A stretch of 64,000 nt of DNA from Vibrio tubiashii ATCC 19109. Its GTDB lineage: Bacteria; Pseudomonadota; Gammaproteobacteria; Enterobacterales; Vibrionaceae. Numbering within the stretch: the stretch's first letter is position 1; each line of letters starts with the position of its first letter. Below, piece after piece: positions 44,044 to 53,300 of this stretch. The translations under genes and the position numbers were made by a program. The notes beneath the pieces were generated by a model. That model saw nothing but the letters and a program-made list of their open reading frames with translations, was not told the origin of the DNA and made no database searches. The stretch covers positions 930,001-994,000 of the forward strand of contig NZ_CP009354.1 in assembly GCF_000772105.1 (NCBI RefSeq), written 5' to 3'.

Positions 44044-44838
44044 ATGAGAATTGCTTTAGGCATCGAATACAACGGCACTCAATATTTTGGTTGGCAACGC
44101 CAGCGAGAAGTAAAAAGCGTACAAGAGAAACTAGAACGCGCATTGAGCATCGTTGCAAACCATCCTATTGAAGTCCAATGTGCGGGTCGTACTGACGCTG
44201 GTGTACACGGTACAGGGCAGGTGGTTCACTTCGATACCACAGCAACACGCAAAATGGTCGCTTGGACGATGGGAGCCAACGCGAATCTGCCAGACGATAT
44301 CGCGGTGCGTTGGGCAAAAGAAGTGCCTGAAGAGTTTCACGCGCGTTTCTCTGCGACCGCTCGTCGTTATCGCTACATCATTTTTAATAGCGCGTTGAGG
44401 CCGGGTATTCTTTCATCGGGTGTTAGCCACTATCACGGTGAGCTGGATGAAAACAAGATGCATCAAGCCGCGCAGTACCTGCTTGGTGAAAACGACTTCA
44501 CATCTTTCAGAGCGACGCATTGCCAATCACGCAGTCCTTGGCGCAATATGATGCACATTAATGTGACGCGTCATAACCAGTATGTCGTGATCGATATTAA
44601 AGCCAATGCATTTGTTCACCATATGGTTCGTAACATTACAGGTAGTTTGATTTGTGTTGGCCGAGGCGAGCAGAAACCAGAGTGGATAAAAGAGCTACTG
44701 GAGATCAAAGATCGTAAGCAAGCAGGGGCAACGGCGAAAGCGGAAGGCTTGTACTTGGTGGATGTTGATTACCCAGAAGAATTCCAATTGCCAAGAGTGC
44801 CGATTGGACCACTATTTTTGCCAGACAATTTGAACTAA
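44044..44838 (+). CDS. truA: tRNA pseudouridine(38-40) synthase
   Basis: TruA converts uridines 38-40 of the tRNA anticodon arm to pseudouridine. The 264-residue protein has the catalytic aspartate in [18 protein letters not shown] (Asp51), the [10 protein letters not shown] strand, and the C-terminal [17 protein letters not shown] motif. Length is standard. It follows the hubP terminator, so it probably uses its own promoter. Confidence 0.97.
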   Translation: MRIALGIEYNGTQYFGWQRQREVKSVQEKLERALSIVANHPIEVQCAGRTDAGVHGTGQVVHFDTTATRKMVAWTMGANANLPDDIAVRWAKEVPEEFHARFSATARRYRYIIFNSALRPGILSSGVSHYHGELDENKMHQAAQYLLGENDFTSFRATHCQSRSPWRNMMHINVTRHNQYVVIDIKANAFVHHMVRNITGSLICVGRGEQKPEWIKELLEIKDRKQAGATAKAEGLYLVDVDYPEEFQLPRVPIGPLFLPDNLN

Positions 44839-45013
44839 ACCGTGGTAAATTGTCGAACTAATCAGGTCTTTAGTGTGTGAGGAATTGATTCAAGAAATAG
44901 GTACAACCAGTTTTTTGTCTACACTTGGCATTTAATATGCTTTAATCCTCACGCGTAAATTCAGAATTTGTATCCCTCGCTTTAGGCGCGGGAGTAGAGA
45001 GAAAAGGTCTTCC

Positions 45014-45940
45014 ATGAGTTGGCTTGAAAAGATTTTAGAAAAAAGCAACATCGTTAGTTCACGTAAAGCGTCTATCCCTGAAGGGGTTTGGACTAAATGT
45101 ACTTCATGTGAACAGGTGCTTTACCACGCTGAACTAGAGCGTAACCTAGAAGTATGTCCGAAATGTGACCATCACATGCGTATGAGAGCGCGTCGTCGCC
45201 TTGAAACATTCCTAGACGAAGATAATCGTGTAGAGATTGCCGACGAGCTTGAGCCGCAAGATAAACTGAAGTTCAGAGATTCTAAGAAATACAAAGATCG
45301 TATTTCTGCGGCTCAGAAAAGCAGTGGCGAAAAAGATGCATTAGTTGTAATGAAAGGTGAGCTTCTTGGTCAGCCTATCGTTGCGTGTGCATTCGACTTC
45401 TCTTTCATGGGCGGTTCAATGGGCTCTGTTGTTGGTGCGCGTTTTGTTCGTGCAGCAGAAGCAGCAATGGAAGCAAACTGTGGCCTAGTGTGTTTCTCAG
45501 CAAGTGGTGGTGCACGTATGCAAGAGGCGCTTATGTCTCTAATGCAAATGGCAAAAACCAGTGCAGCGCTAGAGCGCATGTCTGCAAAAGGTCTACCTTT
45601 CATTTCAGTGATGACTGACCCTACTATGGGTGGTGTATCTGCGAGTTTAGCGATGCTGGGTGATATCAACATCGGTGAGCCAAAAGCACTGATCGGTTTT
45701 GCAGGTCGTCGTGTAATTGAACAAACTGTACGTGAAGATCTACCGGAAGGTTTCCAGCGTAGTGAATTCCTACTAGAGCATGGTGCAATCGATATGATCG
45801 TTGACCGCCGTGAAATGCGTCAACGCATTGGTAGCCTGATGGCGAAGATGAACAACAATCCATCACCTTTGGTGGTTTCTGTTAACGATTCGCCAAATGA
45901 AGCTGCTTATTCTGTACCAGAAGCAGACGAAAAAGGGTAA
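45014..45940 (+). CDS. accD: Acetyl-CoA carboxylase carboxyltransferase subunit beta
   Basis: AccD pairs with AccA to transfer carboxyl from biotin to acetyl-CoA, making malonyl-CoA for fatty acid synthesis. The 308-residue protein has the N-terminal four-Cys zinc finger (C29, C32, C48, C51; CTSCEQ and CPKCDHH) and the carboxyltransferase core ([36 protein letters not shown]). Four-Cys fingers of this type bind nucleic acid in E. coli AccD. It stands 175 bp after truA and 44 bp before folC. Confidence 0.97.
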   Translation: MSWLEKILEKSNIVSSRKASIPEGVWTKCTSCEQVLYHAELERNLEVCPKCDHHMRMRARRRLETFLDEDNRVEIADELEPQDKLKFRDSKKYKDRISAAQKSSGEKDALVVMKGELLGQPIVACAFDFSFMGGSMGSVVGARFVRAAEAAMEANCGLVCFSASGGARMQEALMSLMQMAKTSAALERMSAKGLPFISVMTDPTMGGVSASLAMLGDINIGEPKALIGFAGRRVIEQTVREDLPEGFQRSEFLLEHGAIDMIVDRREMRQRIGSLMAKMNNNPSPLVVSVNDSPNEAAYSVPEADEKG

Positions 45941-45984
45941 AGTAACTCACTAACAAGCAACCACAATCAATTGGTTATAGTTAG

Positions 45985-47250
45985 ATGAGTCAAAGCCAAA
46001 TTCCTCAAGCCACATCACCACTATCGATGTGGCTTGATTATTTAACCAACATCCACACTTCTGCGATAGACCTAGGTCTAGACCGCGTTCAAGCTGTTGC
46101 TCAATCAGCAAACCTTACTAAACCTGCTCCTACTGTTATTACCGTTGCTGGTACTAATGGCAAAGGCTCTACTTGCGCCTTAATGGAAGCAATCTTACTT
46201 GATGCTGGCTACTCTGTTGGTGTCTACAGTTCCCCTCATCTTATTCGTTACAATGAACGTGTTCGTATCAATGGCGAAGATCTTAGTGATGAAAAACATG
46301 CGCAAGCGTTTGATTTTATCGAGAAGCAGCGCGGCGAAATCAGCTTAAGCTTATTCGAATATGGCACCTTAGCTGCCTTGCGTCTTTTCCAAACAGAGAA
46401 AGTCGATGTCGTTCTGCTTGAAGTGGGTTTAGGAGGTCGATTAGATGCGACCAATGTGGTGGATCATGATGTTTCAGTGATCACTAGCCTAGCTATCGAC
46501 CATGTTGATTGGCTTGGTGATGACATCAATGTGATCGGCTTTGAGAAGGCGGGTATTTTCCGCAGTGGTAAACCTGCTATTTGTGGTCAGCCTAAAGCGC
46601 CTGCGACTGTTGCAGCGCACGCTGATGATATTGGTGCAGAGTTCTACCCTGTTGATATTCAGTACAGCTACAAACTGCAAAGTGAGTCGGTTTGGCAGTG
46701 GACACACGGAAGTTACACCCTCGATGAACTCCCTGTCCCAGGTTTACCCCTACAAAATGCAGCGACTGCACTTATGGCACTGGCGACTGCGAACTTAGAC
46801 CTAAGCGATGTGAACATCGTGAATGGTCTTAAAAACGCCCAATTACCCGGTCGTATGCAAGTGATCAGTACAGAGCCAACAATCTTGTTAGATGTTGCGC
46901 ACAACCCGCACTCTGCAGAGTACTTAGTTGAACGCGTTGGGCAAAAATACCAAGGTAAGAATATTCATACCGTGGTGGCAATGCTACACGATAAAGACGT
47001 TGAAGCGACGCTCAATGCGCTAAGCCCAATCGCTGCCAATTGGTATCCAGCTTCTCTTTCTGGTCCACGTGCGGCGAGTTCAGATGAACTATGTCAGTAT
47101 CTTCCGTCAGGAACAACCCAGTATCCAAACCCAGTTGAAGCATTTGAAGCTGCATTGACAAACGCAACGCCACAAGATGTCATCCTCGTCGTTGGTTCTT
47201 TCCACACTGTGGGTGAAGTGCTAGAGCATTGGCAAAACAAAGGTGAATAA
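45985..47250 (+). CDS. folC: Bifunctional folylpolyglutamate synthase/dihydrofolate synthase
   Basis: FolC adds glutamate to dihydropteroate and then to folates. The 421-residue protein is a Mur-ligase-type enzyme with the ATP-binding loop VAGTNGKGSTCALMEAIL, the family segment YSSPHLIRYNERVRINGE, GLGGRLDATNVVDHD, and the C-terminal LLDVAHNPHSAEYL. The stop abuts the dedD ATG with no gap, so the two are co-translated. Confidence 0.96.
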   Translation: MSQSQIPQATSPLSMWLDYLTNIHTSAIDLGLDRVQAVAQSANLTKPAPTVITVAGTNGKGSTCALMEAILLDAGYSVGVYSSPHLIRYNERVRINGEDLSDEKHAQAFDFIEKQRGEISLSLFEYGTLAALRLFQTEKVDVVLLEVGLGGRLDATNVVDHDVSVITSLAIDHVDWLGDDINVIGFEKAGIFRSGKPAICGQPKAPATVAAHADDIGAEFYPVDIQYSYKLQSESVWQWTHGSYTLDELPVPGLPLQNAATALMALATANLDLSDVNIVNGLKNAQLPGRMQVISTEPTILLDVAHNPHSAEYLVERVGQKYQGKNIHTVVAMLHDKDVEATLNALSPIAANWYPASLSGPRAASSDELCQYLPSGTTQYPNPVEAFEAALTNATPQDVILVVGSFHTVGEVLEHWQNKGE

Positions 47251-47787
47251 ATGGCAAGCAAATTTCAGAGCCGTCTCGTTGGAACCATTATCCTTGTCGC
47301 AATAGGGATTATTGTTTTACCCGACGTTTTAGATGGCAAGAAAACCCATTACAAAGAAGAAATCGCGAGCATCCCCCTTAAGCCGGAGCTCGACAGCGAG
47401 CTTGAAAGCTTTGAGATACTCGATCCGGTTGATGATAGCCAAAATTTACCAGAGACGCCGGTTGAAGTCGTGGTTACTCAGGAGCCTGTTGCTGAAGATA
47501 AACCACTGCCAGTGGCGATAAAAGAAGTCCCAGAGCGTAATGAGTACCAAGATAGCGCGTGGATCGTCCAGCTCATGGCATTGAAGAATGCTGACAACGC
47601 CAAAAATCTGGTTAAGGATCTACAAAAGCGCGGTTATCAGGCACACACTAAACCCGAAAATGGTTTTACCCGAGTCATTATTGGTCCTGATGTTTCAAAG
47701 AGTAAGCTTGAGCGCCAGATCATCGAACTGGAAAAAATTACCGGCTCAAAAGGTCAATTGCTCAAATTTAAACCACTAAATCCATAA
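47251..47787 (+). CDS. dedD: DedD, SPOR-domain cell division protein
   Basis: DedD is an inner-membrane protein that localises to the septum by binding denuded peptidoglycan and assists constriction. The 178 residues have one N-terminal membrane helix (about 9-26: LVGTIILVAIGIIVLPDVL), an acidic/Pro-rich linker and a C-terminal SPOR domain (about 105-175, AWIVQLMALKNADNAKNLVK). It begins directly after the folC stop. Its own stop overlaps the PurR operator of the next operon. Confidence 0.93.
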   Translation: MASKFQSRLVGTIILVAIGIIVLPDVLDGKKTHYKEEIASIPLKPELDSELESFEILDPVDDSQNLPETPVEVVVTQEPVAEDKPLPVAIKEVPERNEYQDSAWIVQLMALKNADNAKNLVKDLQKRGYQAHTKPENGFTRVIIGPDVSKSKLERQIIELEKITGSKGQLLKFKPLNP

Positions 47788-47822
47788 GAAAACGTTTGCG
47801 TCAGCGTTTTTTCTGTTAAAAT
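47786..47822 (+). promoter_or_regulatory. cvpA-purF promoter with PurR operator
   Basis: AAGAAAACGTTTGCGT (47786-47801) matches the PurR palindrome ACGCAAACGTTTGCGT at 14 of 16 positions. A -10-like TAAAAT follows at 47817-47822, so the repressor would cover the -35 region. The E. coli cvpA-purF operon has the same control. The operator begins within the dedD stop codon. Confidence 0.82.
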
Positions 47823-47850
47823 GCGCGCCAACTTAAGATGTAAGTACAGA

Positions 47851-48342
47851 ATGAATCCGTTAGATATTGTCATTTTAGGTGTGATCGGCCTGTCGGCTTT
47901 GATCAGTTTAGTTCGTGGTTTCGCTAAAGAAGCGTTGTCATTAGTGATTTGGTTTGGAGCGTTTTTTATCGCGAGTCAGTACTACGCGAAATTAGCGGTC
48001 TACTTTACCAATATCCAAGATGACATGTTCCGCAACGGTGCCGCGATCGCAGCCTTGTTTATTGCCACATTGATTGTTGGTGCACTCGTCAACTACGTGA
48101 TCGCCCAACTGGTGCAAAAAACAGGTTTGTCGGGGACAGATAGAGTATTAGGCGTCGTCTTTGGCGGTTTGCGTGGTGTTCTTATTGTGTCTGCCGGGCT
48201 ATTTTTTATGGATGCGTTTACATCGTTTCCAGACTCACAGTGGTGGAAAGGTTCGCAACTGGTGCCGGAGTTTAGCCGTGTCATTGCCCCTTTCTTCGAA
48301 CACTTACAAGCAACATCTAGTTTCTTATCTGGCGCGCTATAA
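47851..48342 (+). CDS. cvpA: CvpA family membrane protein
   Basis: CvpA is a small inner-membrane protein first linked to colicin V production in E. coli and later to membrane or bile stress tolerance; its molecular role is not settled. I chose the start MNPLDIVILGVIG at 47851, giving 163 residues with about four membrane helices. The family N-terminus and GFAKEALSLVIWFGAFFIAS are present. It lies 34 bp upstream of purF in one PurR-controlled operon. Confidence 0.93.
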   Translation: MNPLDIVILGVIGLSALISLVRGFAKEALSLVIWFGAFFIASQYYAKLAVYFTNIQDDMFRNGAAIAALFIATLIVGALVNYVIAQLVQKTGLSGTDRVLGVVFGGLRGVLIVSAGLFFMDAFTSFPDSQWWKGSQLVPEFSRVIAPFFEHLQATSSFLSGAL

Positions 48343-48376
48343 CGCGCCAGTCATTGTCAAAATCGAGGGTTAGGAC

Positions 48377-49891
48377 ATGTGTGGTATTGTTGGAATCGTG
48401 GGCACTTCGCCTGTAAACCAGTCTATCTATGATGCATTGACGGTATTGCAGCATCGTGGCCAAGATGCCGCGGGTATTTGTACCATAGAAAGCAATCGTT
48501 TTCGTCTGAGAAAAGCGAACGGTTTGGTGAAGGATGTGTTTGAAGCAAAACACATGCAAAGACTCCAAGGCAACGTAGGTATCGGCCATGTTCGTTACCC
48601 AACCGCAGGCAGTTCAAGCGCGTCAGAAGCTCAACCTTTCTATGTAAACTCTCCATTTGGTATCACGCTAGCGCATAACGGTAACCTTACCAATGCGTCT
48701 GAAGTTCGTGAAAAACTGTTTGAGAAAGACCGTCGTCATGTAAACACAACTTCAGATTCTGAAGTGTTACTTAACGTACTTGCTCATGAAATTGATACTG
48801 TAAAAGGTAACGTAACAGCTGACGATGTATTCCGCGCAGTCACTAATGTTCACCGTACTATCCGCGGCGCATACGCAGTAACAGCGATGATCATCGGTCA
48901 CGGTATGGTAGCGTTTCGCGACCCTAACGGCATTCGCCCTCTATGCCTAGGTAAACGCGAAGTGTCAGGCAGAACTGAATACATGGTAGCTTCAGAGTCA
49001 GTAGCGCTAGATGCGGTTGGTTTTGACTTCCTACGTGACGTTGCACCGGGTGAAGCGATTTACGCGACATTTGATGGTCAACTGCATACTAAGCAGTGCG
49101 CTGATAACCCAACACTCAACCCATGTATCTTTGAATTCGTTTACTTTGCACGTCCTGACTCATTTATCGACAAAATCTCGGTATACAGCGCACGCGTTGA
49201 AATGGGTAAAAAGCTAGGTGACCGCATCCGTGACGAGTACGACCACCTAGATATCGATGTGGTAATTCCAATTCCAGAAACATCATGTGATATAGCACTA
49301 CAGATTGCTCAAGCGATTGATAAGCCATATCGCCAGGGTTTTGTTAAGAACCGCTACGTTGGCCGTACGTTCATCATGCCGGGTCAACAGCAACGTAAGA
49401 AGTCTGTACGTCGCAAGCTAAACGCAATTCGCTCTGAGTTTAAAGATAAGAACGTACTTCTAGTCGATGACTCCATTGTACGTGGTACTACGTCTGAGCA
49501 AATCATCGAGATGGCTCGCGACTCAGGTGCGAAGAAAGTCTTCATGGTATCGGCTGCACCAGAAATTCGCTTCCCGAACGTGTATGGCATCGACATGCCA
49601 AGTGCAACTGAGCTTATCGCTCACGGTCGCGACAACGACGCAATCTGTAAGCAAATCGGTGCTGATGAGCTTATCTTCCAAACCATCGAAGATCTTGTTG
49701 ATGCTGTTGGCATGGGTAACCGTGATGTAGAGAAGTTTGAAACGTCAGTATTCAGTGGCGAATACGTAACAGGCGATATCGATCAAGCTTACCTAGACTT
49801 CCTAGAGTCTCTACGCAGCGATGACGCGAAAGTACAACGCGAGATCCAACAAGACCTAGCAAATCTAGAGCTGCATAACGAAGGCGCGTAA
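48377..49891 (+). CDS. purF: Amidophosphoribosyltransferase
   Basis: PurF commits PRPP to purine synthesis by replacing its pyrophosphate with ammonia from glutamine. The 504-residue protein starts MCGIVGIVG, exposing the catalytic Cys2 of the N-terminal glutaminase after Met removal. It has the [16 protein letters not shown] segment and the PRPP-binding loop [17 protein letters not shown]. It is second in the PurR-controlled cvpA-purF operon and ends just before a terminator set in repetitive DNA. Confidence 0.98.
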   Translation: MCGIVGIVGTSPVNQSIYDALTVLQHRGQDAAGICTIESNRFRLRKANGLVKDVFEAKHMQRLQGNVGIGHVRYPTAGSSSASEAQPFYVNSPFGITLAHNGNLTNASEVREKLFEKDRRHVNTTSDSEVLLNVLAHEIDTVKGNVTADDVFRAVTNVHRTIRGAYAVTAMIIGHGMVAFRDPNGIRPLCLGKREVSGRTEYMVASESVALDAVGFDFLRDVAPGEAIYATFDGQLHTKQCADNPTLNPCIFEFVYFARPDSFIDKISVYSARVEMGKKLGDRIRDEYDHLDIDVVIPIPETSCDIALQIAQAIDKPYRQGFVKNRYVGRTFIMPGQQQRKKSVRRKLNAIRSEFKDKNVLLVDDSIVRGTTSEQIIEMARDSGAKKVFMVSAAPEIRFPNVYGIDMPSATELIAHGRDNDAICKQIGADELIFQTIEDLVDAVGMGNRDVEKFETSVFSGEYVTGDIDQAYLDFLESLRSDDAKVQREIQQDLANLELHNEGA

Positions 49892-49971
49892 AGCGGGAAC
49901 GCTGCGCTCGGGAACGGGCTTTGCCCTATGGAGCGCTCCGCTGCTGGAAAGCTAGATAGCGAGAATTAGAC

Positions 49972-50001
49972 AAAAACCGATGTGGATACATCGGTTTTTT
50001 T
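49972..50001. terminator. Terminator after purF
   Basis: A 12-bp perfect stem (AAAAACCGATGT at 49972-49983, ACATCGGTTTTT at 49988-49999) has a 4-nt loop and flanking A and T runs. It can work in both directions. Confidence 0.9.
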
Positions 50002-50255
50002 GTTTTGGGAACGGACTTCGTCCTTCGAGAACGCTTCGCTTCGAGAGTCTAGAATCGAGAGCGGGCTTCTCGCTTCGTGTTGTTTCGTTTCGCTGAAACA
50101 ACGCCAAGGTCATTTTATAGAGAGACGAAGGAACGAGTAGGGAATCTCTGAAGGTTGTCTGCTCGCTGAAAGAGATCCCCAACTCGCTTGTGTCTCACTC
50201 TTGAGGATGACGGTATTAAGAGGGCTGACGTGATAGTCAGCCCTGCAAACTTTCT

Positions 50256-50336
50256 AGTTCTCTAGTTCTCTAGTTCTCTAGTTCTCTAGTTCTCTAGTTC
50301 TCTAGTTCTCTAGTTCTCTAGTTTTCCAGTTTTTCC
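50256..50336. repeat. Tandem repeat: AGTTCTCT x8 plus two degenerate units
   Basis: Eight perfect 8-bp units (50256-50319) are followed by AGTTTTCC and AGTTTTTCC, which drift towards the AGTTATCC unit seen at 19725. The array lies about 50 bp beyond the znuB stop. Confidence 0.93.
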
Positions 50337-50386
50337 GTACTCCACAGGACGAAGTCCGTTCCCGCATCCCGTATCCTGCTTCTCTC

Positions 50387-51172
50387 TTAGCCCTTAACTC
50401 GATACAACTGACTCAACATAAACATCGCTGTTGCGCTGATAACCACAGACGGGCCAGCAGGTGTGTCGTAGTGCCATGACATACTCAAACCAAGCAGAAC
50501 TGCAATTGCACCTATGATAGAGGCGAGCATTGCCATTTGCTCTGGTGCTTTGGCAAAGCGGCGCGCGGTTGCGGCAGGGATGATCAATAGAGATGTCATG
50601 ATGAGTGCTCCAACGAACTTCATACCAATGGCGATCACAAGACCAACCATGAGCATCAAGATTAGACGCATTAAATCGACGTTGTGGCCTTCTACTGCTG
50701 CTAAGTCTTCATTCACGGTGGTTGAGAGTAGCGAGCGCCAAAATAGGGCTAATACCGAAGAGACAATAGCTACGCCGATATAGATGTAAACAAGGTCTTC
50801 AGGTGTTACTGCTAACAGGTCACCGAATAGATAACTCATTAAATCAATACGAACATTATCAAGGAAGCTGACTGCGACTAAACCTAGCGATAGGGCACTA
50901 TGGGCAAGAATGCCGAGTAGGGTATCTGTGGCAACAAGCTGCTGTTTTTGCAGGGTGACTAAGATAACCGCTAGGGCCAAACAGCAAACCGTCAGTGCTA
51001 GGTATAGATTAATATCTAACAAGAAGCCGAGTGCAAGCCCCATTAGAGACGCGTGAGCCAGCGTATCGCCAAAGTACGCCATACGACGCCAAACTACAAA
51101 AGAGCCTAAAGGTCCGGCAATAAGCGCGATTCCTAAGCCCGCCAAAATGGAAGGAAGTAAAAACTCAATCAT
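50387..51172 (-). CDS. znuB: Zinc ABC transporter permease ZnuB
   Basis: ZnuB is the inner-membrane channel of the high-affinity zinc importer. I chose the start [14 protein letters not shown] at 51172, giving 261 residues; a longer frame upstream runs through the znuC His-rich tail and is not plausible. The family ABC-3 permease pattern is present ([19 protein letters not shown]) with about eight hydrophobic helices. It overlaps the znuC 3' end by 8 bp and is co-transcribed with it. Confidence 0.95.
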   Translation of the reverse strand: MIEFLLPSILAGLGIALIAGPLGSFVVWRRMAYFGDTLAHASLMGLALGFLLDINLYLALTVCCLALAVILVTLQKQQLVATDTLLGILAHSALSLGLVAVSFLDNVRIDLMSYLFGDLLAVTPEDLVYIYIGVAIVSSVLALFWRSLLSTTVNEDLAAVEGHNVDLMRLILMLMVGLVIAIGMKFVGALIMTSLLIIPAATARRFAKAPEQMAMLASIIGAIAVLLGLSMSWHYDTPAGPSVVISATAMFMLSQLYRVKG

Positions 51173-51950
51173 GATGATGACCGTGAGAATGATTTGAACA
51201 ATTGTCAGCATCACCGTCGACGGGATCGCCAGCGAGATCATGATGGTGATGGTTGTGCTGATGATGATAGAAGGCAAATGGCTGCTGGTGGGTATGACCA
51301 AACAGCGCGATATAACTTGGGTGCTGCGCAATATCAGCGGGCGCACCAGAGCAGCAGACATGGTGGTTAATACACACGACGTCATCTGTTTTTGCCATCA
51401 CCAAGTGCAAATCGTGAGAAACCATAAACACGGCGCAGTTAAAGCGATGACGAATGGTATCGATCAGCTCATACAAATCAATCTGACCTTGAACGTCGAC
51501 ACCTTGTGCTGGTTCATCCAACACCAAGATATCAGGGCGTTGCAGTAGTGCTCGTGCAAGAAGAACGCGTTGGTTTTCTCCGCCAGACAAAGAGTGCATA
51601 TTGCTTTTCAGCAGATGCTCAGCACCGACTAGCTTTAAGGCATCGTTCAGTTCTTGTTTACTGTATTTACCTGCTAAGCGCAGAAAACGCTCAACATTCA
51701 GAGGCAATGAGTCATTAAGCCTAAGTTTTTGCGGTACATAACCGATCTTCAACCCTTTTGGCTTGGTGACTTTTCCGCTGAAGGTTTTCTGTAGTCCAAG
51801 AAGCACTTTGACCAGAGTAGACTTTCCTGCTCCGTTCGGGCCTATCAGTGTGGTTATCTCGCCTCTATTTAGACGAAGAGAAATGTTATCAAGTACTTTA
51901 CGTTCGCCAAATTGAACGCAAATATCATTGAGTTCGACTAGAATCGACAT
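51165..51950 (-). CDS. znuC: Zinc ABC transporter ATPase ZnuC
   Basis: ZnuC powers zinc import through ZnuB. The 261 residues contain Walker [19 protein letters not shown], the signature [19 protein letters not shown], Walker [12 protein letters not shown], and the H-loop in [10 protein letters not shown]. The last ~40 residues are His/Asp-rich ([11 protein letters not shown] and HSHGHHHD), a likely metal-binding tail on the cytoplasmic side. It is first in znuCB and divergent from znuA across the Zur box. Confidence 0.96.
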   Translation of the reverse strand: MSILVELNDICVQFGERKVLDNISLRLNRGEITTLIGPNGAGKSTLVKVLLGLQKTFSGKVTKPKGLKIGYVPQKLRLNDSLPLNVERFLRLAGKYSKQELNDALKLVGAEHLLKSNMHSLSGGENQRVLLARALLQRPDILVLDEPAQGVDVQGQIDLYELIDTIRHRFNCAVFMVSHDLHLVMAKTDDVVCINHHVCCSGAPADIAQHPSYIALFGHTHQQPFAFYHHQHNHHHHDLAGDPVDGDADNCSNHSHGHHHD

Positions 51951-51974
51951 GAATGGAACTCATTTGCAATTGAC

Positions 51975-51995
51975 TAATGTTATAATGTAACATTT
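51975..51995. promoter_or_regulatory. Zur operator in the znuC-znuA divergent promoter
   Basis: AATGTTA-TAATG-TAACATT (51976-51994) is a perfect 7-5-7 palindrome close to the gammaproteobacterial Zur box (core TGTTATANTATAACA). It lies 25 bp from the znuC start and 36 bp from the znuA start, positioned to shut both when zinc is plentiful. Confidence 0.85.
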
Positions 51996-52030
51996 ATTCA
52001 CTCTTATAACTAGTCGGTAATCATCATAAT

Positions 52031-52918
52031 ATGAAACGTTTTCTAACGGCGTGCGCAATTGTACTCGCAAGTACGTCTATTGCCCAAGCATCAACCGTTC
52101 TAACCAGTATCAAACCAATTCAGCTCATCACAGTTGAGTTGACAAAAAACATCTCACAAGCTGAGGTACTCCTTGGTTCAAACACCTCACCTCATGACTA
52201 TGCATTGCGTCCTTCAGACGTAAAACGCCTACGAAATGCCGATCTCGTTGTTTGGTACGGTAATGACTTGGAACCGTTTTTAACCAAAGTCCTTAAAGAT
52301 CAAGACAATGTACTGACATTGAGTGATATCAATGGGTTAGAGTTGCGTGAATTTGCTGGTGGCCATCACGACCATCATGGTCACGACGGGCATGATCATG
52401 GTTCTCACGATCCTCACTTTTGGTTAGGCTATAAACCGACAATGCAAGTGGCGGAAGCGATCACGCAAAAACTTGTTGAGTTAGATGCGACCAACAAAGC
52501 TGAGTACGTAAAAAATCTAGAAGTCTTTAAGCAGCAGTTAACCGAACAGAAAGCAGCAATCACTAAACAGTTAGCGCCAGTTGCTGATGCGGGCTACTAT
52601 GTCTTCCATGATGCTTATGGTTACTTTGAGCAAGATTTCCCTCTAAATCACCTTGGCTATTTTACGGTGAGCCCAGAGCGCAAACCAGGCGCGAAAACAC
52701 TGATCTCTATCCGTAAAACGCTAGCGGCTGAACAAGCGCGATGTGTATTTTCAGAGCCTCAGTTCACACCAGCAGTGGTTGAATCAGTCACTCGTGGTAG
52801 TAACGCTAAAACAGGTGTCCTAGATCCATTGGGTATTGATGTCGAAGCGGTTGAAGGTGGCTACTTTAAGTTTAAGCAAAACCTTGCTGATAGTTTTAGC
52901 AACTGCTTAACGCGCTAA
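52031..52918 (+). CDS. znuA: Periplasmic zinc-binding protein ZnuA
   Basis: ZnuA captures zinc in the periplasm and passes it to ZnuB. The 295 residues begin with a signal peptide (cleaved after about residue 20, ASTSIAQA). Zinc ligands fit the family: His60-region GSNTSPHDYALRPS, a His/Asp-rich loop (about 113-132, HHDHHGHDGHDHGSHDPHF), YYVFHDAYGYFEQDF, and a C-terminal pair of Cys. It is expressed divergently from znuCB under Zur. Confidence 0.96.
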   Translation: MKRFLTACAIVLASTSIAQASTVLTSIKPIQLITVELTKNISQAEVLLGSNTSPHDYALRPSDVKRLRNADLVVWYGNDLEPFLTKVLKDQDNVLTLSDINGLELREFAGGHHDHHGHDGHDHGSHDPHFWLGYKPTMQVAEAITQKLVELDATNKAEYVKNLEVFKQQLTEQKAAITKQLAPVADAGYYVFHDAYGYFEQDFPLNHLGYFTVSPERKPGAKTLISIRKTLAAEQARCVFSEPQFTPAVVESVTRGSNAKTGVLDPLGIDVEAVEGGYFKFKQNLADSFSNCLTR

Positions 52919-52928
52919 ATATGACATT

Positions 52929-52954
52929 CAGCCAAAGGTTTGTGCCTTTGGCTG
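52929..52954 (+). terminator. Hairpin after znuA
   Basis: CAGCCAAAGG (52929-52938) pairs perfectly with CCTTTGGCTG (52945-52954) around a 6-nt loop, 10 bp past the znuA stop. No T run follows, so it may be a weak or rho-aided terminator. Confidence 0.65.
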
Positions 52955-52961
52955 ACATAAG

Positions 52962-53139
52962 ATACCAATCAAAATAAATATTTGGTCATTCTTGCTGGTT
53001 AAAATCGCTGATAGCAGCGTTATAGCTATGTTTTGAAAGAATGGTGAAGGTAGAAAAACTAGCTATCTGCAATCTATGCCTTGCTCTAAGCGATTTTTCC
53101 TGCGCAATTATCTGAACACCTATTTATCCCGATTGGTAT
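52962..53139 (+). repeat. MITE-like repeat, copy A (upstream of the propeller/AraC regulator)
   Basis: The 178-bp segment has 19-bp terminal inverted repeats matching at 16 positions (ATACCAATCAAAATAAATA at 52962-52980; complement at 53121-53139). Its right half, from ACTAGCT at 53058, aligns with 56708-56790 in the same orientation, and its right tip aligns with 35812-35856 inverted. It has no coding capacity. The remaining ~160 bp before the regulator gene hold a Fur box and are otherwise AT-rich. Confidence 0.7.
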
Positions 53140-53207
53140 TATCTGTGAACTCATCGAAAAACTTGCCAACTATTTCCTTTCCTTACTTGTTAATCCCCCG
53201 ATTTCCT

Positions 53208-53222
53208 AGATAATTATTATCA
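53208..53222. promoter_or_regulatory. Fur box upstream of the propeller/AraC regulator
   Basis: AGATAATTATTATCA matches the 7-1-7 Fur consensus TGATAATNATTATCA at 13 of 14 specified positions, including a perfect GATAAT-N-ATTATC palindrome (53209-53221). It lies 78 bp before the gene at 53301, a typical position for Fur repression. Confidence 0.75.
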
Positions 53223-53300
53223 CAAAATAACAATAGAGCTATTAGGCTCAGCACGCCAACGATTTGGTCTTTTTTATCTGCTGCTAGGAAATGGATTATC

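Larger units (their letters stand above)
49911..50371. repeat. Composite palindromic/tandem-repeat element 2 (between purF and znuB)
   Basis: This segment fills most of the 495-bp gap. Its left module (49911-49950) and right module (50347-50371) match those of element 1 at 19621-19824. An extra internal arm, GGGAACGGACTTCGTCC (50007-50023), is the exact inverted complement of 50347-50363. A 9-bp hairpin (AGGGCTGAC at 50221-50229, GTCAGCCCT at 50236-50244) and an eight-copy tandem array also lie inside. No gene is visible. It ends 15 bp from the znuB stop. Confidence 0.75.

Noticed and set aside
49972..50001. A tRNA or small RNA gene in the purF-znuB gap
   Set aside because: The only strong fold there is a simple terminator; there is no cloverleaf pattern or CCA end.
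50256..50336. CRISPR-like appearance of the tandem arrays here and at 19725, 56860 and 60913
   Set aside because: Units are 8-9 bp, directly adjacent, without spacers, and no cas gene is nearby.
51173..51385. Upstream N-terminal extension of znuB
   Set aside because: The extra 71 residues come from translating the His codon-rich end of znuC in another frame. Relatives start MIEFLLPS, and an 8-bp overlap with znuC is typical.
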